A stretch of 64,000 nucleotides of DNA from Oncomelania hupensis. Taxonomy: Eukaryota > Mollusca > Gastropoda > Littorinimorpha > Pomatiopsidae. The stretch lies in NCBI GenBank assembly GCA_036898135.1, contig CM072513.1:12297602-12361601 (forward strand), in the 5' to 3' direction. The position numbers and the translations under genes are program-made. The stretch's first letter is position 1. The number at the start of each line of letters is the position of its first letter. The notes below the pieces were generated by a model. That model saw only the letters and a program-made list of their open reading frames with translations, was not told where the DNA came from and searched no databases. Shown piece by piece: positions 34,629-46,387 of the stretch.

Positions 34629-34828
34629 GTGTTGTGTCTTGGGCAAAAAAGACCTGGCAGGGCCCAATCCTCTCCAGGCTGTTGGCCACAGCCGAAATCC
34701 ACGAATACAGTGTGGCTCGCCTTGGCCCTGAGCACGTGGTCGTTGAACCTGTAGTAACGTGAGGTTCCTCCGCCCTGGCCGGTGACTTCTGTGTAGAAGA
34801 CTTTCGCCCAGTGATGCCGTGCTAACAT
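34625..34828 (-). CDS. RTE ORF1: small upstream ORF overlapping ORF2 by ATGA
   Basis: The ATG at 34828 starts a 67-codon frame (MLARHHWAKVFYTEVTGQ ... CPRHNT). Its TGA stop lies within the ATGATG that starts ORF2. The older copy at 49191-51573 keeps MSARHRWAKVYTEVTGQ at the same place before a 26-bp deletion breaks it, so both copies derive from an active parent with this frame. Small ORFs ahead of ORF2 are known in RTE elements; their function is unclear. The overlap would suit translation by termination and re-initiation. Confidence 0.55.
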   Translation of the reverse strand: MLARHHWAKVFYTEVTGQGGGTSRYYRFNDHVLRAKASHTVFVDFGCGQQPGEDWALPGLFCPRHNT

Positions 34829-34900
34829 CACCCCTGTTAGTCGCCTCTTACGACACGCCGGGAAACGTTGGGTCTATTCTATTTGCCCGAACCCACAGAG

Positions 34901-34901
<1 letters not shown>

Positions 34902-34957
<56 letters not shown>
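34902..34957 (+). repeat. ATT microsatellite, right half of the interrupted LINE tail
   Basis: About 18 ATT units start immediately after the RTE 5' end, matching the ATT run on the other side (31497-31565). Confidence 0.85.
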
Positions 34958-34960
<3 letters not shown>

Positions 34961-35544
34961 GCTCAATGATCAATCAGTGTTCTCCTGGATATAAAATACT
35001 CAATAGACATAGGTAGCTTTCTTTCTTTTTCTTATCTAATGAGTAAGGGCTAGAAATGGTTATAATTTTGTTGATATTCAAATACTAAGTGATTTACATT
35101 CATAATTTTACCACAATTACAACGTGCTGGAGGATTTATAAAACGGTCCTTAGTCTGTAAAATATACTGTTAATAGGAAAAGATTTTGAAATAAATATAA
35201 CATTTATTTATGCTGACAAATTATCCAAATATTTTTTTTCAATTACCTCTAATTTGTATTTCTCATTCCACTGATTCACAGCACATCGTTTTATCTGATT
35301 ATTAATTTCATTTTTTTTAAAAAATTAAAAAAGACTTAGGGACTGGCATGAGTGCTGGTGTTTGGTTGTAGGTACTTCTAAACTCTTCTCTTACCTCCAA
35401 GACGTGATGGATAGCAAACAAGCCGGACTCGGACACAATGTGAAATGAAAAGTGAAAAGCAACCAGACCGATGGTTGGGAAGAGGACGGAGAGGGGGGAG
35501 AGGGGAAGGTGTGGTAGACAGGAGGAACACTCCACTGATGTGTT
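34958..35544. other. Unassigned AT-rich DNA
   Basis: No gene, element or motif is recognised. Confidence 0.4.
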
Positions 35545-36050
35545 AGGGGTGGAGTGATGGGCAGAGAAGGTTGCTCTTACCTTAGAGTGGAATTATGGGC
35601 AGAGAAGACTGTTTTTACCCTAGGATGGAGTTATGGGCAGAGAAGACTGCTCTTGCCTTAGAGTGGTGTGATGGGCAGAGAAGACTGCTCTTACCTTAGA
35701 GTGGAGTTATGGGCAGAGAAGACTGTTTTTACCCTAGGATGGAGTTATGGGCAGAGAAGACTGTTTTTACCCTAGGATGGAGTTATGGGCAGAGAAGACT
35801 GCTCTTACCTTAGGGTGGAGTGATGGGCAGAGAAGACTGCTCTTACCTTAAGGTGGAATTATGGGCAGAGAAGACTGTTTTTACCCTAGGATGGAGTTAT
35901 GGGCAGAGAAGACTGCTCTTACCTTAGAGTGGGGTGATGGGCAGAGAAGACTGTTTTTACCCTAGGATGGAGTTATGGGTAGAGAAGACTGCCCTTACCT
36001 TAGGGTGGAGTTATGGGCAGAGAAAGCTGCCCTTACCTTAGGGGTGAGAA
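35545..36050. repeat. 38-bp minisatellite, about 13 units
   Basis: Units contain GGAGTTATGGGCAGAGAAGA with either CTGTTTTTACCCTAGGAT or CTGCTCTTACCTTAGAGT. Confidence 0.95.
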
Positions 36051-36130
36051 GTGGAGAGAAAGAGTGGTGAGAAGTGGAGTCGCGAGACACTGACATATTA
36101 GAGAATTGATTTGTGGAGCGGGACACTGAT

Positions 36131-38065
36131 CTGTTCACTGAAAAGATTTTCAACCTCAGAATAATCTGCGAGAAATACATACAGCACCAACAACATCTAA
36201 ATCATGTGTTTGCAGTGATGTTGCTAAAAATTTTTAGCATAGGCCATTTGGCCGATTCAATCACAAACCTTTAGGACATTTTCAAAATCTTTCGGCCATA
36301 ATTTTGACGGAAAAGGTTTCATTAACATTTATTAACAACAAAACAATATAAAACTTGATGAAATGACTAGAATGGATGAATAATAAGCTCTTCGACTGAA
36401 CTGTGAACTTAGGTGAATCCCTGATGCAAACACACAAAACAAAAACATCTGACAAGACTAGTCATGTCCCTCAATCTCTGAAGACAGGCTTCTAGATTTA
36501 CACTTTAAACCTTTCTGAGTTTAGCCACCCTCTTTCTCTTTCTTTCCAACACCGAATGAGAGGAAGCGCTAGCCACCGATAAGTTTCGGCTTCTTTTTCG
36601 GCGGCATTTCGAAAACGAAAAGTGTTATCGCCGGAAGCACGCCGTTCGCAACAAGGGAAGTTTCTCTAACTCTCTCTGCTCAGTGCTGATGCATGTGTCG
36701 TCTGCATAGCGCTTCCGATACGCGATTGTCGACAATAATTCATAACTCATAACACCTTTATTTATCCGATAGGAAATTAATATGGCCATAACAAGAAGCA
36801 ATAACAACGAAAAAGACACGATACAAGCAAACAAATAACGGACAAAAGGTGGCCGATTGAGGCGTAAAATCTTAGGCCAGCGGGCCGATCAGAACATGAC
36901 TCTTTCGGACATTTTGAAATTTAATCGGTGAATGGCCGATTTGCGAAAGAAAACGACATCCCTGTGTTTGTAGACTTCAAGAAAGCGTTTGAACGAGTCT
37001 GGCATGCAGCTATGTGGGCAACTATGAGATTGTAAAACATCAGCCCTAAAATTATTGAAGTCATCCAAATGCCTGTATGACAAGGCTACAAGTGCAGTCC
37101 TCCACAACAGCGCCATCTGAAACTGGTTCAGAACAACAATCGGCATGCGTCAAGGATGCCAACTCTCTTCAAAACTCTTTAACATCTTCCTAGAGCGCAT
37201 CATGTCAGATGCCCAAGTTGCAAATCACGAAGGCACAGTCAGCATAAGAGGGTAGAGCAATCTCCAACCTCCGTTTTGCGGATGACACTGATGGATTGGC
37301 TGGAGAGGAACAAGATCTTGAACAGCTGGTACATAGGCTTGACACCACCTCCAGCACCTATGGAATGGAACTAAGTTAAGCGAAGACCAAAATGATGACC
37401 AACAACAACAATGGCATCAACATGGACATCAAAGTTCAAGGCCAATCTCTGAACACAGTGCATAGCTTCAAATATTTAGGAGCCATTGTATCTGACAATG
37501 GGTCCCGACAGGAAATCCTCTCCAGGATTGCACAATCTGCTGCCCTGACAAGGTTGAAGCCCGTTTGGAAAGACAGAACCATCAGCCTGCATTACAAGGT
37601 AAGGCTGCTGCGCTCCCTTGTCATCTCTATCTTCCTATACGCTTGCGAAATATGGATCCTCTTAGCAGACGACAAAAAAGAATACAAAGCATGGAGATGA
37701 GGTGCTACAGAAGACTTCTGGGCCTTTCCTATACCCAGCACATCACCAACGACGAAATCCGACAGACCATTACACAAGCCATTGGACAACACGATGACAT
37801 GCTAAAAGTGGTGAAGAAACGGAAACTCCGATGGTGTGGCCACATCAACAGATCAGGCCTTGCAAAGACCATCCTGCAAGGCACGGTGCAAGGAGACAGA
37901 AGAAGAGGGAGACCGAAAAAGAGGTGGGAGGGCAACATTCGAGAATGGACTGGTTTTACACTGAGTGAAACCATGAGGGCTGGTGAGGACAGAGAAAGAT
38001 AGAGTACGCTGGTTAAACGATCATCTGCGGTGCCCCTATGACCCTTGAGTTACGGGATTAGGTAA
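36131..38065 (+). mobile_element. RTE-type LINE, 5'-truncated and carrying a nested MITE
   Basis: It starts at TEQIFNLRIICEKY of the RT and runs to the family 3' end (GTTACGGGATTAGG). A 750-bp element interrupts it at 36213. It has several frameshifts; the longest remaining frames are 37392-37700 and 37565-38002. GGACACTGAT at 36121-36130 and 38066-38075 could be a TSD, but the insertion site is tandemly repetitive. Confidence 0.9.
36213..36962. mobile_element. hAT-like MITE, about 750 bp, inside the RTE copy
   Basis: TGTGTTTG occurs at 36205-36212 and at 36963-36970, and uninterrupted RTE copies have it only once. The ends are short imperfect inverted repeats: CAGTGATGTTG on the left and (CA)GGGATGTCG read inward on the right. 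TGGCCGATT-type subterminal repeats are on both sides. The TIR and TSD form suits the hAT superfamily. It has no transposase frame, so it is non-autonomous. The exact TSD length is 6 to 8 bp because the last two bases may belong to the TIR. Confidence 0.75.
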
Positions 38066-38210
38066 GGACACTGATATGTTTGAGAATGGATTTGTGGAGC
38101 TGGACAGTGATATTTACAGTTAGAGAATAGCTTTGTGGAGCAGGACACTGATATTTTAGAAAAGGGATTTGTGGAGCGGGACACTGATATGTTAGAAAAG
38201 GGATTTTCAT

Positions 38211-38589
38211 TATTTTTAATATTACTGGAAAGTGATTTTGTAACGTTTATTTTTTATTTACTTAATCGTTATTATATAGCGCTTTTCCACCTCAAGAGCT
38301 GCTCAAGGCGCTGGTCTATACAGGATCTACCTCAAGCCGCCCGAGGCGCCCACTTAAAGCCTTTGGGCGCATCGTCTGACGCCAGACGTAGCCGCAACTC
38401 ACCGGCCCTAGAACATGAGCGTCAGCATCTTTTAAGTCTGCGATGGAATGATGGTGTACACAGACTAGACCTCGGCTTATACTCTCGTCCAAAAAATGTG
38501 GGGGCACAGCGTCATTTTATTCCTTTTTTATTTTTTAAAATTTATGTATTTATTTATTATTATATTGCAGGCTGTCAATGGGCTTTCAA
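38211..38589. other. Unassigned DNA
   Basis: Bases 38265-38320 (TATATAGCGCTTTTCCACCT, CTCAAGGCGC) resemble the complement of a LINE/SINE 3' terminus rich in AGCGC. No gene is seen. Confidence 0.35.
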
Positions 38590-40026
38590 CCGCTGCCTGT
38601 ACAGGATGCATGTAATGGTATCGCCTGGCATTGGAGTACTACACTGCCTGTACAGGATGCATGTAATGGTATCGCATGGCATTGGAGTACTACACTGCCT
38701 GTACAGGATGCATGTAATGGTATCGCCTGGCATTGGAGTACTACACTGCCTGTACAGGATGCATGTAATGGTATAGCCTGGCATTGGAGTACTACACTGC
38801 CTGTACAGGATGCATGTAATGGTATCGCATGGCATTGGAGCACTACACTGCCTGTACAGGATGCATGTAATGGTATCGCCTGGCATTGGAGTACTACACT
38901 GCCTGTACAGGATGCATGTAATGGTATCGCCTGGCATTGGAGTACTACACTGCCTGTACAGGATGCATGTAATGGTATCGCCTGGCATTTGAGTACTACA
39001 CTGCCTGTACAGGATGCATGTAATGCTATCGCCTGGCATTTGAGTACTACGCTGCCTGTACAGGACACATGTAATGCTATCGCCTGGCATTTGAGTACTA
39101 CGCTGCCTGTACAGGACACATGTAATGCTATCGCCTGGCATTTGAGTACTACACTGCCTGTACAGGACACATGTAATGCTATCGCCTGGCATTTGAGTAC
39201 TACGCTGCCTGTACAGGACAAATGTAATGCTATCGCCTGGCATTTGAGTACTACACTGCCTGTACAGGACACATGTAATGCTATCGCCTGGCATTTGAGT
39301 ACTACACTGCCTGTACAGGATGCATGTAATGGTATCGCCTGGCATTTGAGTACTACACTGCCTGTACAGGACACATGTAATGCTATCGCCTGGCATTTGA
39401 GTACTACACTGCCTGTACAGGATGCATGTAATGGTATCGCCTGGCATTTGAGTACTACACTGCCTGTACAGGATGCATGTAATGGTATCGCCTGGCATTT
39501 GAGTACTACACTGCCTGTACAGGATGCATGTAATGGTATCGCCTGGCATTGGAGTACTACACTGCCTGTACAGGACGCATGTAATGGTATCGCCTGGCAT
39601 TGGAGTACTACACTGCCTGTACAGGATGCATGTAATGCTATCGCATGGCATTTGAGTACTACAATGCCTGTACAGGACACATGTAATGGTATCGCCTGGC
39701 ATTGGAGTACTACACTGCCTGTACAGGATGCATGTAATGCTATCGCCTGGCATTGGAGTACTACACTGCCTGTACAGGATGCATGTAATGCTATCGCATG
39801 GCATTTGAGTACTACAATGCCTGTACAGGATGCATGTAATGCTATCGCCTAGCACTGGAGTACTACACTGCCTGTACAGGATGCATGTAATGGTATCGCA
39901 TGGCATTGGAGTACTACACTGCCTGTACAGGATGCATGTAATGCTATCGCCTGGCATTGGAGTACTACACTGCCTGTACAGGATGCATGTAATGGTATCG
40001 CCTAGCACTGGAGTACTACACTGCCT
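38590..40026. repeat. 51-bp minisatellite, about 28 units
   Basis: Units contain CTGCCTGTACAGGATGCATG, TAATGGTATCGCCTGGCAT and TGGAGTACTACA. A central block (about 39040-39300) carries linked variants (GACACATG, GCTATCG, TTTGAG). The unit is 17 codons and lacks stops in several frames, so a 424-codon plus-strand frame and 495- and 364-codon minus-strand frames overlap completely. There is no start or splice context and no domain. Confidence 0.95.
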
Positions 40027-41733
40027 ACACCACTGAGCCAACTGGGTTAACTTGAAACACAATAAATAAATAGATAAATAAACAGTTCACAAATTTCGTT
40101 AAAAGACATTTTACCCAAATTGCTTTCATTGACAATTTTCGATGTGCCTGTCCAAACTGCCCTCCCGAGGCGTCGAGCAGAAGGCGACTGGAAAACGCAT
40201 TTTCTCTCAAAAACAGTCATCATCGTCAACTTATTTATTTTTCCAATGATTCGTATTTTTAGTTTTACCTCCTAAAAAGTTAAAGTAATGATAAAGTTGC
40301 GAAGTTCGGAAATGATAAAAATATCGGGCAATAACTTTGACTTCTGGCTGTAATTTTGAAATAGAAGCTTGTTGCTTCACAAAATTATTTTCGATTTTCA
40401 AAGAATAAAGTGTAATCAAAGAGTCAGATCTACCAGTTTCCAAGGACAGTTATTTCGTTGAGGACTTTTTTTTAATCTTTACTGTAAAATGGCTGTGAGT
40501 TTTAACAGAGAAAGAGAAAAGTTCCAACTGTTCAAAAGATTTTCATTTGATAATGAACGGAGTATATTATTATAGATTTTGAGAGCGAGACAGACAGACG
40601 GAGACAGAGGAAGAGAGACAGAGACAGCGACAAAGAACAGCAATAAAATGAATGTGAGGGTTTCCGTGTTATTCCATTCACAAGGATTGACTCCACTGTG
40701 GCTACATCAGACAGCGATGACCGCCCCTAAAATTCTTGTACGTTACGCGGCATGCTTTCTAGCTTTCAGCTGTAATAGTATTCCATTCCATACACTACAT
40801 AAAACACGCGTCGTATAACGGATGTGCCTACGCCATAGCCTCTAATATTGTGAACTGTTCTACAGATGGCGCGCATGGTTTGTAGAGTGGGAGCACAGTG
40901 TTGCCTGAGTAAATCGCTATGAGCAAGGATTCCTACAGGCTAGAGGCCACACGAACCTAGCGGTCGCAGATTTTTACCTCATTTCTAATCAACGACCCTC
41001 ACCTACCCACCGTACCGTGGGAATTCTTCGTCTTCACAAAAAAGAGAAGACTGACCGATGCCTGCAGCACGTTTCAAAGACAGTGCTGATAAATGGAAAG
41101 TTTTACCTTCCGATTAGACAAGATTACACTCCAAATACATAGCTTACGGTATTACCATAAACTTAATAATAATATTAATAATAACAACAACAACAACACC
41201 GGATGCTATATATACACGCTTTCCCCAATGAATCAATCAAGTTGAAATCGCGGTGTTTTGTACCATGCTCACAGGTTTCACACACTCACATAATATACAA
41301 CAAACACAGTCATCACTCAAACATGTTATATATTATGGTCTAAGGTTTTACCTACGCTTTGAGTTAAGATATGTTAACGCATATTACAGTTACAACATGA
41401 AGCTGACTTTGAACATGATCAAAATCTATAGTTTATTGAGAAAACACGTTCCGTTGAATTTGATAACATAGCCGAAATGAAATGGAAACAACCACAAACA
41501 GCAATCTTGCCGTTTATCGGCTTGCGGTTGGCAAACTGAGTTCAAGACAGCCCTGCAAACACAGGATCTATTGTGCGCTGTTAAAGATAAGCAGGCCTAA
41601 AACATCACCACTAACGTAACAACTACCTAACGGTGGCAACTTATGTCACAAAAAACCCTGTTGAAGCCGCAATACTGTGCCATACAGGCTACATATACAC
41701 AATAGTAACAGAAGACTGAAGCACAAAACTAGT

Positions 41734-41735
<2 letters not shown>
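40027..41735. other. Unassigned intergenic DNA
   Basis: No gene or mobile element is recognised. A short AAT/AAC run lies at 41165-41200 and the sequence is otherwise non-repetitive. Confidence 0.4.

Positions 41736-41797
<62 letters not shown>
41736..41797. repeat. TC microsatellite
   Basis: About 30 TC units immediately upstream of an RTE copy. Confidence 0.95.
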
Positions 41798-41800
<3 letters not shown>

Positions 41801-41829
41801 TTTGCATGAATCCTTCAAGAAACAAACGA

Positions 41830-43560
41830 CTGAACAATAGTCTGAAGAAGAACAACAGTAAGAAGGCCTACCAGACTGTGAAGCTGCTGACAAGTGTTAA
41901 ACAGCCCAAGGTCTCCACGATCCAAAGCAAATCTGGCACATGCTTTACAGTAGAACAAGAAGTCTTGGATAGATGGACAGAGTACTGCTCTGACCTTTAC
42001 AGCCACACACCAAACGGAGACAACTCAGTTCTAGCATGTCCCCAGACAGAGAAGAATAAATCCTCCCAATTCTCCGAGAAGTTAAGGCAGCGGTGCAATC
42101 GCTGACGAAGGGGAAGTCAGCGGGAATGGACAACATACCCGCAGAATTGCTTTAAGCAGGAGGAGAAACGACGATTGACGCCCTCACCATTATCTGTAAC
42201 TAGATCTGACAGAGTGGGGAGTGGCCTACACCGTAAACCCAGTCACTTGTCATCACTCTTCCCAAGAAATGGTAATCTTCAGGCGTGTAACAATTACCGC
42301 ACCAGCAGCCTCATCAGTCATCCCAGCAAGGTCCTCTTGAAAATAATAACCAAGCAGGTTGAAACCCCAAGTTGAACAAAACCTAGCTGAAGAATAAGCA
42401 GGATTCGGGGCAGGGCGAAGTACCACTGAACAGATTTTCAACCTCAGAATAATCTGCGTGAAATACCTACAGAACCAACATCTATCGTTTGACCGAGTCT
42501 GGCATGCAGGTCTGTGGGCAACCATGAGAATGTACAACACAACATCAGCCCTAACATTATTGAAGTCATCAAAAGCTGTATGACAAGGTTACCAGTGCAG
42601 TCCTCCACAACAGCGCCATCGGGAACTGGTTCAGAACAACAATCGGCGTGCGCCAAAGATGCCTACTCTCTCCAACACCTTCCCAGAGCGCATCATATCA
42701 GATGCCCTTGGTGATCACAAAGTCACTGTCAGCATAGGGGGAAGAGCAATCTCCAACCTCCGTTTTGCGGATGACATTGATGGATTGGCTGGAGAGGAAC
42801 AAGAACTTTAACAGCTGGTACAGAGGCTTGACACCACCTTCAGAGCTTTTGGAATGCTAATAGTAATAAGTGCAGAGAAGACCAAAATGATGACCAACAA
42901 CACCCAAGGCATCAATATGGACATCAAAGTCCAAGGCCAATCCCTCAACACAGTGCATAACTTCAAATATTTAGGAGCCATTGTATCAGACAAGGGGTCC
43001 CGACAGGAAGTCCTCTCCAGGATCGCACAAACTGCGGCCTGGCAAGGTTGAAGCCCATTTGGAAAAGACAGGACCATCAGTCTACACTCCAAGGTAAGGC
43101 TGCAACGCTCCCTTGTTATCTCCATCTTCCTATATGCCTGCGAAACATGGACCCTCACAGCAGACCATGATTTAAAAAAATACTAAGAATGGAATAAGAC
43201 TTCTGGGCATTTCCTAAACTCAGCACATTACCAACGACGAAGTCCGACAGACCATCACACAAGCCATTGAAAAATACGATGACATGCTCACAATGGTGAA
43301 GAAACGAAAACTCTGAAGGTGTGGCCCCGTCACCAGAGCATCAGGCCTTGCAAAGACCATCCTTCTAGGTATTGTGGCAGGAGGCAGAAGAAGAGGGAGA
43401 CAGAAAAAGAGGTAGGAGGACAACATTCGAGAATAGACTGGTTTGACACTGAGCGGTCATGAGGTTTGCTGAGTACAGAGAAAGATGGAGGACGCTGGTT
43501 AAACGATCATCTGTGGTGCCCAAATGACTATCGAGTTACGGGATAGGATGATAGGATAGG
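41830..43560 (+). mobile_element. RTE-type LINE, old 5'-truncated copy
   Basis: It enters the ORF near KKNNSKKAYQTVKLLTSVKQ and runs through the RT to the GGATA tail (43541-43560). Many frameshifts and a deletion removing part of motif A (the reading goes from NLRIICVKYLQNQ to SFDRVWHA) mark it as old. Motif C (FADDIDGLAGEEQ) is still legible at about 42765. Confidence 0.9.
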
Positions 43561-44384
43561 AAGACACATCCGTTCAAATAGTAAGATTTTCAGTTTCTTT
43601 GGAGCAATTTTAACTCTAGCCCTTGCAGAATCTCACTGTAGTGCATCCTTTAAGAAACAACTGAGCCCTGTCGTTCAGCCACAGATACTGACGCTCCCCC
43701 GCCCCCTCTCCCCCTTCCCGCCCTCCTCCACACTCCCGAACAAAGCAAGTTCAGGACGTTACTTTTGAAATTACACATTGTTTCCTTTCGATGACCTAGT
43801 CCTGGGACTACTTTGTCACAGGTTGTGTTTTTATGATTTACTTCCCTGGATCTCGCAACCTAAAACGTCCGACTTTCAAAATTCAAAATGATCGTATTAT
43901 GTACCGAAGACAGACAACAAACAAAAAACTGTTTTCCCCCCTTTTTACTTTATAAAACCAAACTTATCCTTGCTTTGTTTTGTGGTGACAAAGAAGTGGT
44001 CACGCTCCTCATCTCCTTAATTTCTGTCATCCTTTCTGTCATCTCTTTCTCCCTTTCTTCTCCTCAATTTTCCTTTTCTCTCCTTCTTTAGCAAGATCGC
44101 GCATTTGTCACCCCGGATGCTGCTAATAATAAGATACTATGGTGTTTGTCTCTAAAACTTAATATGTATCTCAAAATTATCACAATAATCGTACTGAACA
44201 AACTGTGTGTATGGTAAGTACTACATGGTACAATGCCGAATAACAAACCTCCAATACAATGCGACAAGCAAGCTCAAACTTGACTGAAATCTTGAAAGTA
44301 CGAAAACAGTAGCACGTAGACCAAATATGTCATGTTTAGCCTGTTTTAGTGTCGGTAGTAGGCTAGCAGAAACGGCAGAACCGT
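43561..44384. other. Unassigned intergenic DNA
   Basis: No gene or element is recognised. Confidence 0.4.
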
Positions 44385-44640
44385 AGTGGACTTACAGAAA
44401 CGGCAGAACCTACCACGGATTCAATTGTTTATCTTCTGCAGCAGCAGCACTTAACAGAAATGGCAGAACTAAACTAAAGATTGTATTTACCTTCTGTAAT
44501 TTCAGCACTGTCAGTAGCAGAAATGGCAGAACTAAACTAAAGATTGTATTTATCTTCTGTAATATCAGCACTGTCAGTAGCAGAAATGGCAGAACAAAAC
44601 CGACCAGCAGTAGCACCAGCACTAGCACTAACACAAGCCA
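44385..44640. repeat. Repeat of about 65 bp, about three units
   Basis: Units contain CAGAAATGGCAGAACTAAAC, AAAGATTGTATTTA and TTCTGTAATTTCAGCACTG. Confidence 0.8.
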
Positions 44641-44789
44641 GCGCAGCAATTAACAACAATCTGCCGCGGCTGTAACCGAACCAACATCATTTCGCCTCCT
44701 GTGACACTGGCTCGGAAACAAAAAACCGCTTTTCAAGTACCATTTTCCCTCCCAGTATTCCGCCTTACTCTACTTCCGTACCACTACCA

Positions 44790-44992
44790 TCGCCACACCC
44801 CCCACACACATACACACACATCCCCACCACACACACCACCTACACACACACATCACCACCACACACACCACCACCCCACACACACACATCCCCACCACAC
44901 ACACCGCCTACACACACACATCACCACCACACGCACACACCACCACCACCACACACACACCACATCACCACCACACACACACCACCACCAAC
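44790..44992. repeat. CA/CCA-rich low-complexity tract
   Basis: ACACACAC, CACCACCAC and CCCCACCACACACAC blocks alternate. Confidence 0.9.
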
Positions 44993-45044
44993 CATCTTCT
45001 TCTCCGCACACACCATTCCTCCTCTTGCTTTCTCGCCTTCTTCC

Positions 45045-45715
45045 CCCATCTGAAACATTGCCATCCTACACTCTGAGCATCGTCTTCCCCCATCTAAACA
45101 CTTTGCCATCCTACACTCTGAGCATCGTCTTCCCCCATCTAAACACATTGCCATCCTACACTCTGAGCATCGTCTTCCCCCATCTAAACACATTGCCATC
45201 CTACACTCTGAGCATCGTCTTCCCCCTTCTAAAACATTGCCATCCTACACTCTGAGCATCGTCTTCCCCCATCTAAACACATTGCCATCCTACACTCTGA
45301 GCATCGTCTTCCCCCATCTAAACACATTGCCATCCTACACTCTGAACATCGTCTTCCCCCATCTAAACACATTGCCATCAAACACTCTGAGCATCGTCTT
45401 CCCCCATCTGAAACATTGCCATCCTACACTCTGAGCATCGTCTTCCCCAATCTAAACACATTGCCATCCTACACTCTGAGCATCGTCTTCCCCCATCTGA
45501 AACATTGCCATCCTACACTCTGAGCATCGTCTTCCCCAATCTAAACACATTGCCATCCTACACTCTGAACATCGTCGTCCCCCATCTAAACCCATTGCCA
45601 TCCTACACTCTGAACATCGTCGTCCCCCATCTAAACACATTGCCATCCTACACTCTGAGCATCGTCTTCCCCCATCTAAACACATTGCCATCCTACACTC
45701 TGAACATCGTCTTTT
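45045..45715. repeat. 45-bp minisatellite, about 15 units
   Basis: Units contain TTGCCATCCTACACTCTGAG and CATCGTCTTCCCCCATCTAA. Some units lack two bases (CTGAAACATT), which shifts the frame. Peptides such as LPSYTLSIVFPHLNT are artefacts of the 15-codon period. Confidence 0.95.
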
Positions 45716-46387
45716 TCTTCCCGCGCATCTCAACAGCCTTTCCCTCCACCCTCTCTCTCTCTCTCTCCCTCCCTCCCTCTCTGCTTTGTACTCACCGCAA
45801 CTCATCATCACCCCTTCACTGCCATCTCTGCCTTGCACTCTCCACTGCTCTTAACCCCTTCACTGCCATCTCTCCCTCCACGCGGCCTTTGTAACCCACC
45901 CTCTACTTTTCCTTCTTCCATCCTGAACATCGGGATTTCAAAAGTCGTCGTTCTTTTTAGCCAGTAAATTTCATGCACGACAGAATCTTAAAACTCATCC
46001 GGATGCCCTTTTCCCTCTCCAACGGAGCTGGGCCACCGTTCCAGTCACCAGTAATTAGAGGCACGGGCTGCTGTAGTGCTATATAATATAGTGGTAGTGA
46101 TACACACACGGAGCAACCGTGGTACACATTTCAAAGAGATGATGATGAGTATGAGTAGTACTAGTATGATGATGATAATGATGAGGAGGAGGAGTAGGAA
46201 GAGGAGGAGGAAGAAGATGAAGATGGCTTCATTTTCATCCTTTTGACGATTATCTTACGTCATCTTTTTTTTTCTTCTTTTGAGGCATTGTAAATTAGGA
46301 CTGGGTATGGCATGTAAACTTCCAGAGCAAGCCAGACGCGAATTAAATGTCAGGTTCAGTCGCTACATTGACATTGTTTTACCACTT
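45716..46387. other. Unassigned DNA with short GA/GAT runs
   Basis: GATGATGAG and GAGGAGGAG runs lie near 46138-46225. No gene is recognised. Confidence 0.4.

Larger units (their letters stand above)
31566..34900 (-). mobile_element. Full-length RTE-type LINE with intact ORFs (about 3.33 kb)
   Basis: This is the only complete copy in the window. On the minus strand its order is: a 5' leader of about 70 bp with the hairpin GTCG-TAAGAGG-CGAC (about 34840-34855), a small ORF1 (34625-34828), a large ORF2 (31572-34628), almost no 3' UTR, and the GGATA tail (31566-31580). The very short 3' UTR, short-repeat tail and endonuclease-RT layout without a gag-like ORF1 are typical of the RTE clade. It sits in the ATT microsatellite of an L2-like element, so its TSD cannot be read. 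Uninterrupted ORFs suggest a recent, possibly competent copy. Confidence 0.93.
36055..38210. repeat. Short minisatellite of about 37 bp, split by an RTE copy
   Basis: GGGACACTGATATGTTAGA and ATTTGTGGAGC alternate at 36060-36130 and again at 38066-38210. The RTE copy occupies the space between, with GGACACTGAT at both edges. Confidence 0.75.

Noticed and set aside
34629..34667. Upstream TTG start for the RTE ORF2
   Set aside because: The frame is open there, but an ATG pair exists at 34625-34628 exactly at the ORF1 stop, which is the more natural start.
38575..40062. 495-codon minus-strand and 424-codon plus-strand reading frames as genes
   Set aside because: Both are translations of a 51-bp tandem repeat whose unit is a multiple of three; there is no domain, start context or splice evidence, and they overlap completely.
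44701..45894. Proline/histidine-rich and LPSYTLSIVFPHLNT proteins
   Set aside because: Low-complexity CA/CCA tract and the 45-bp minisatellite; no gene structure.
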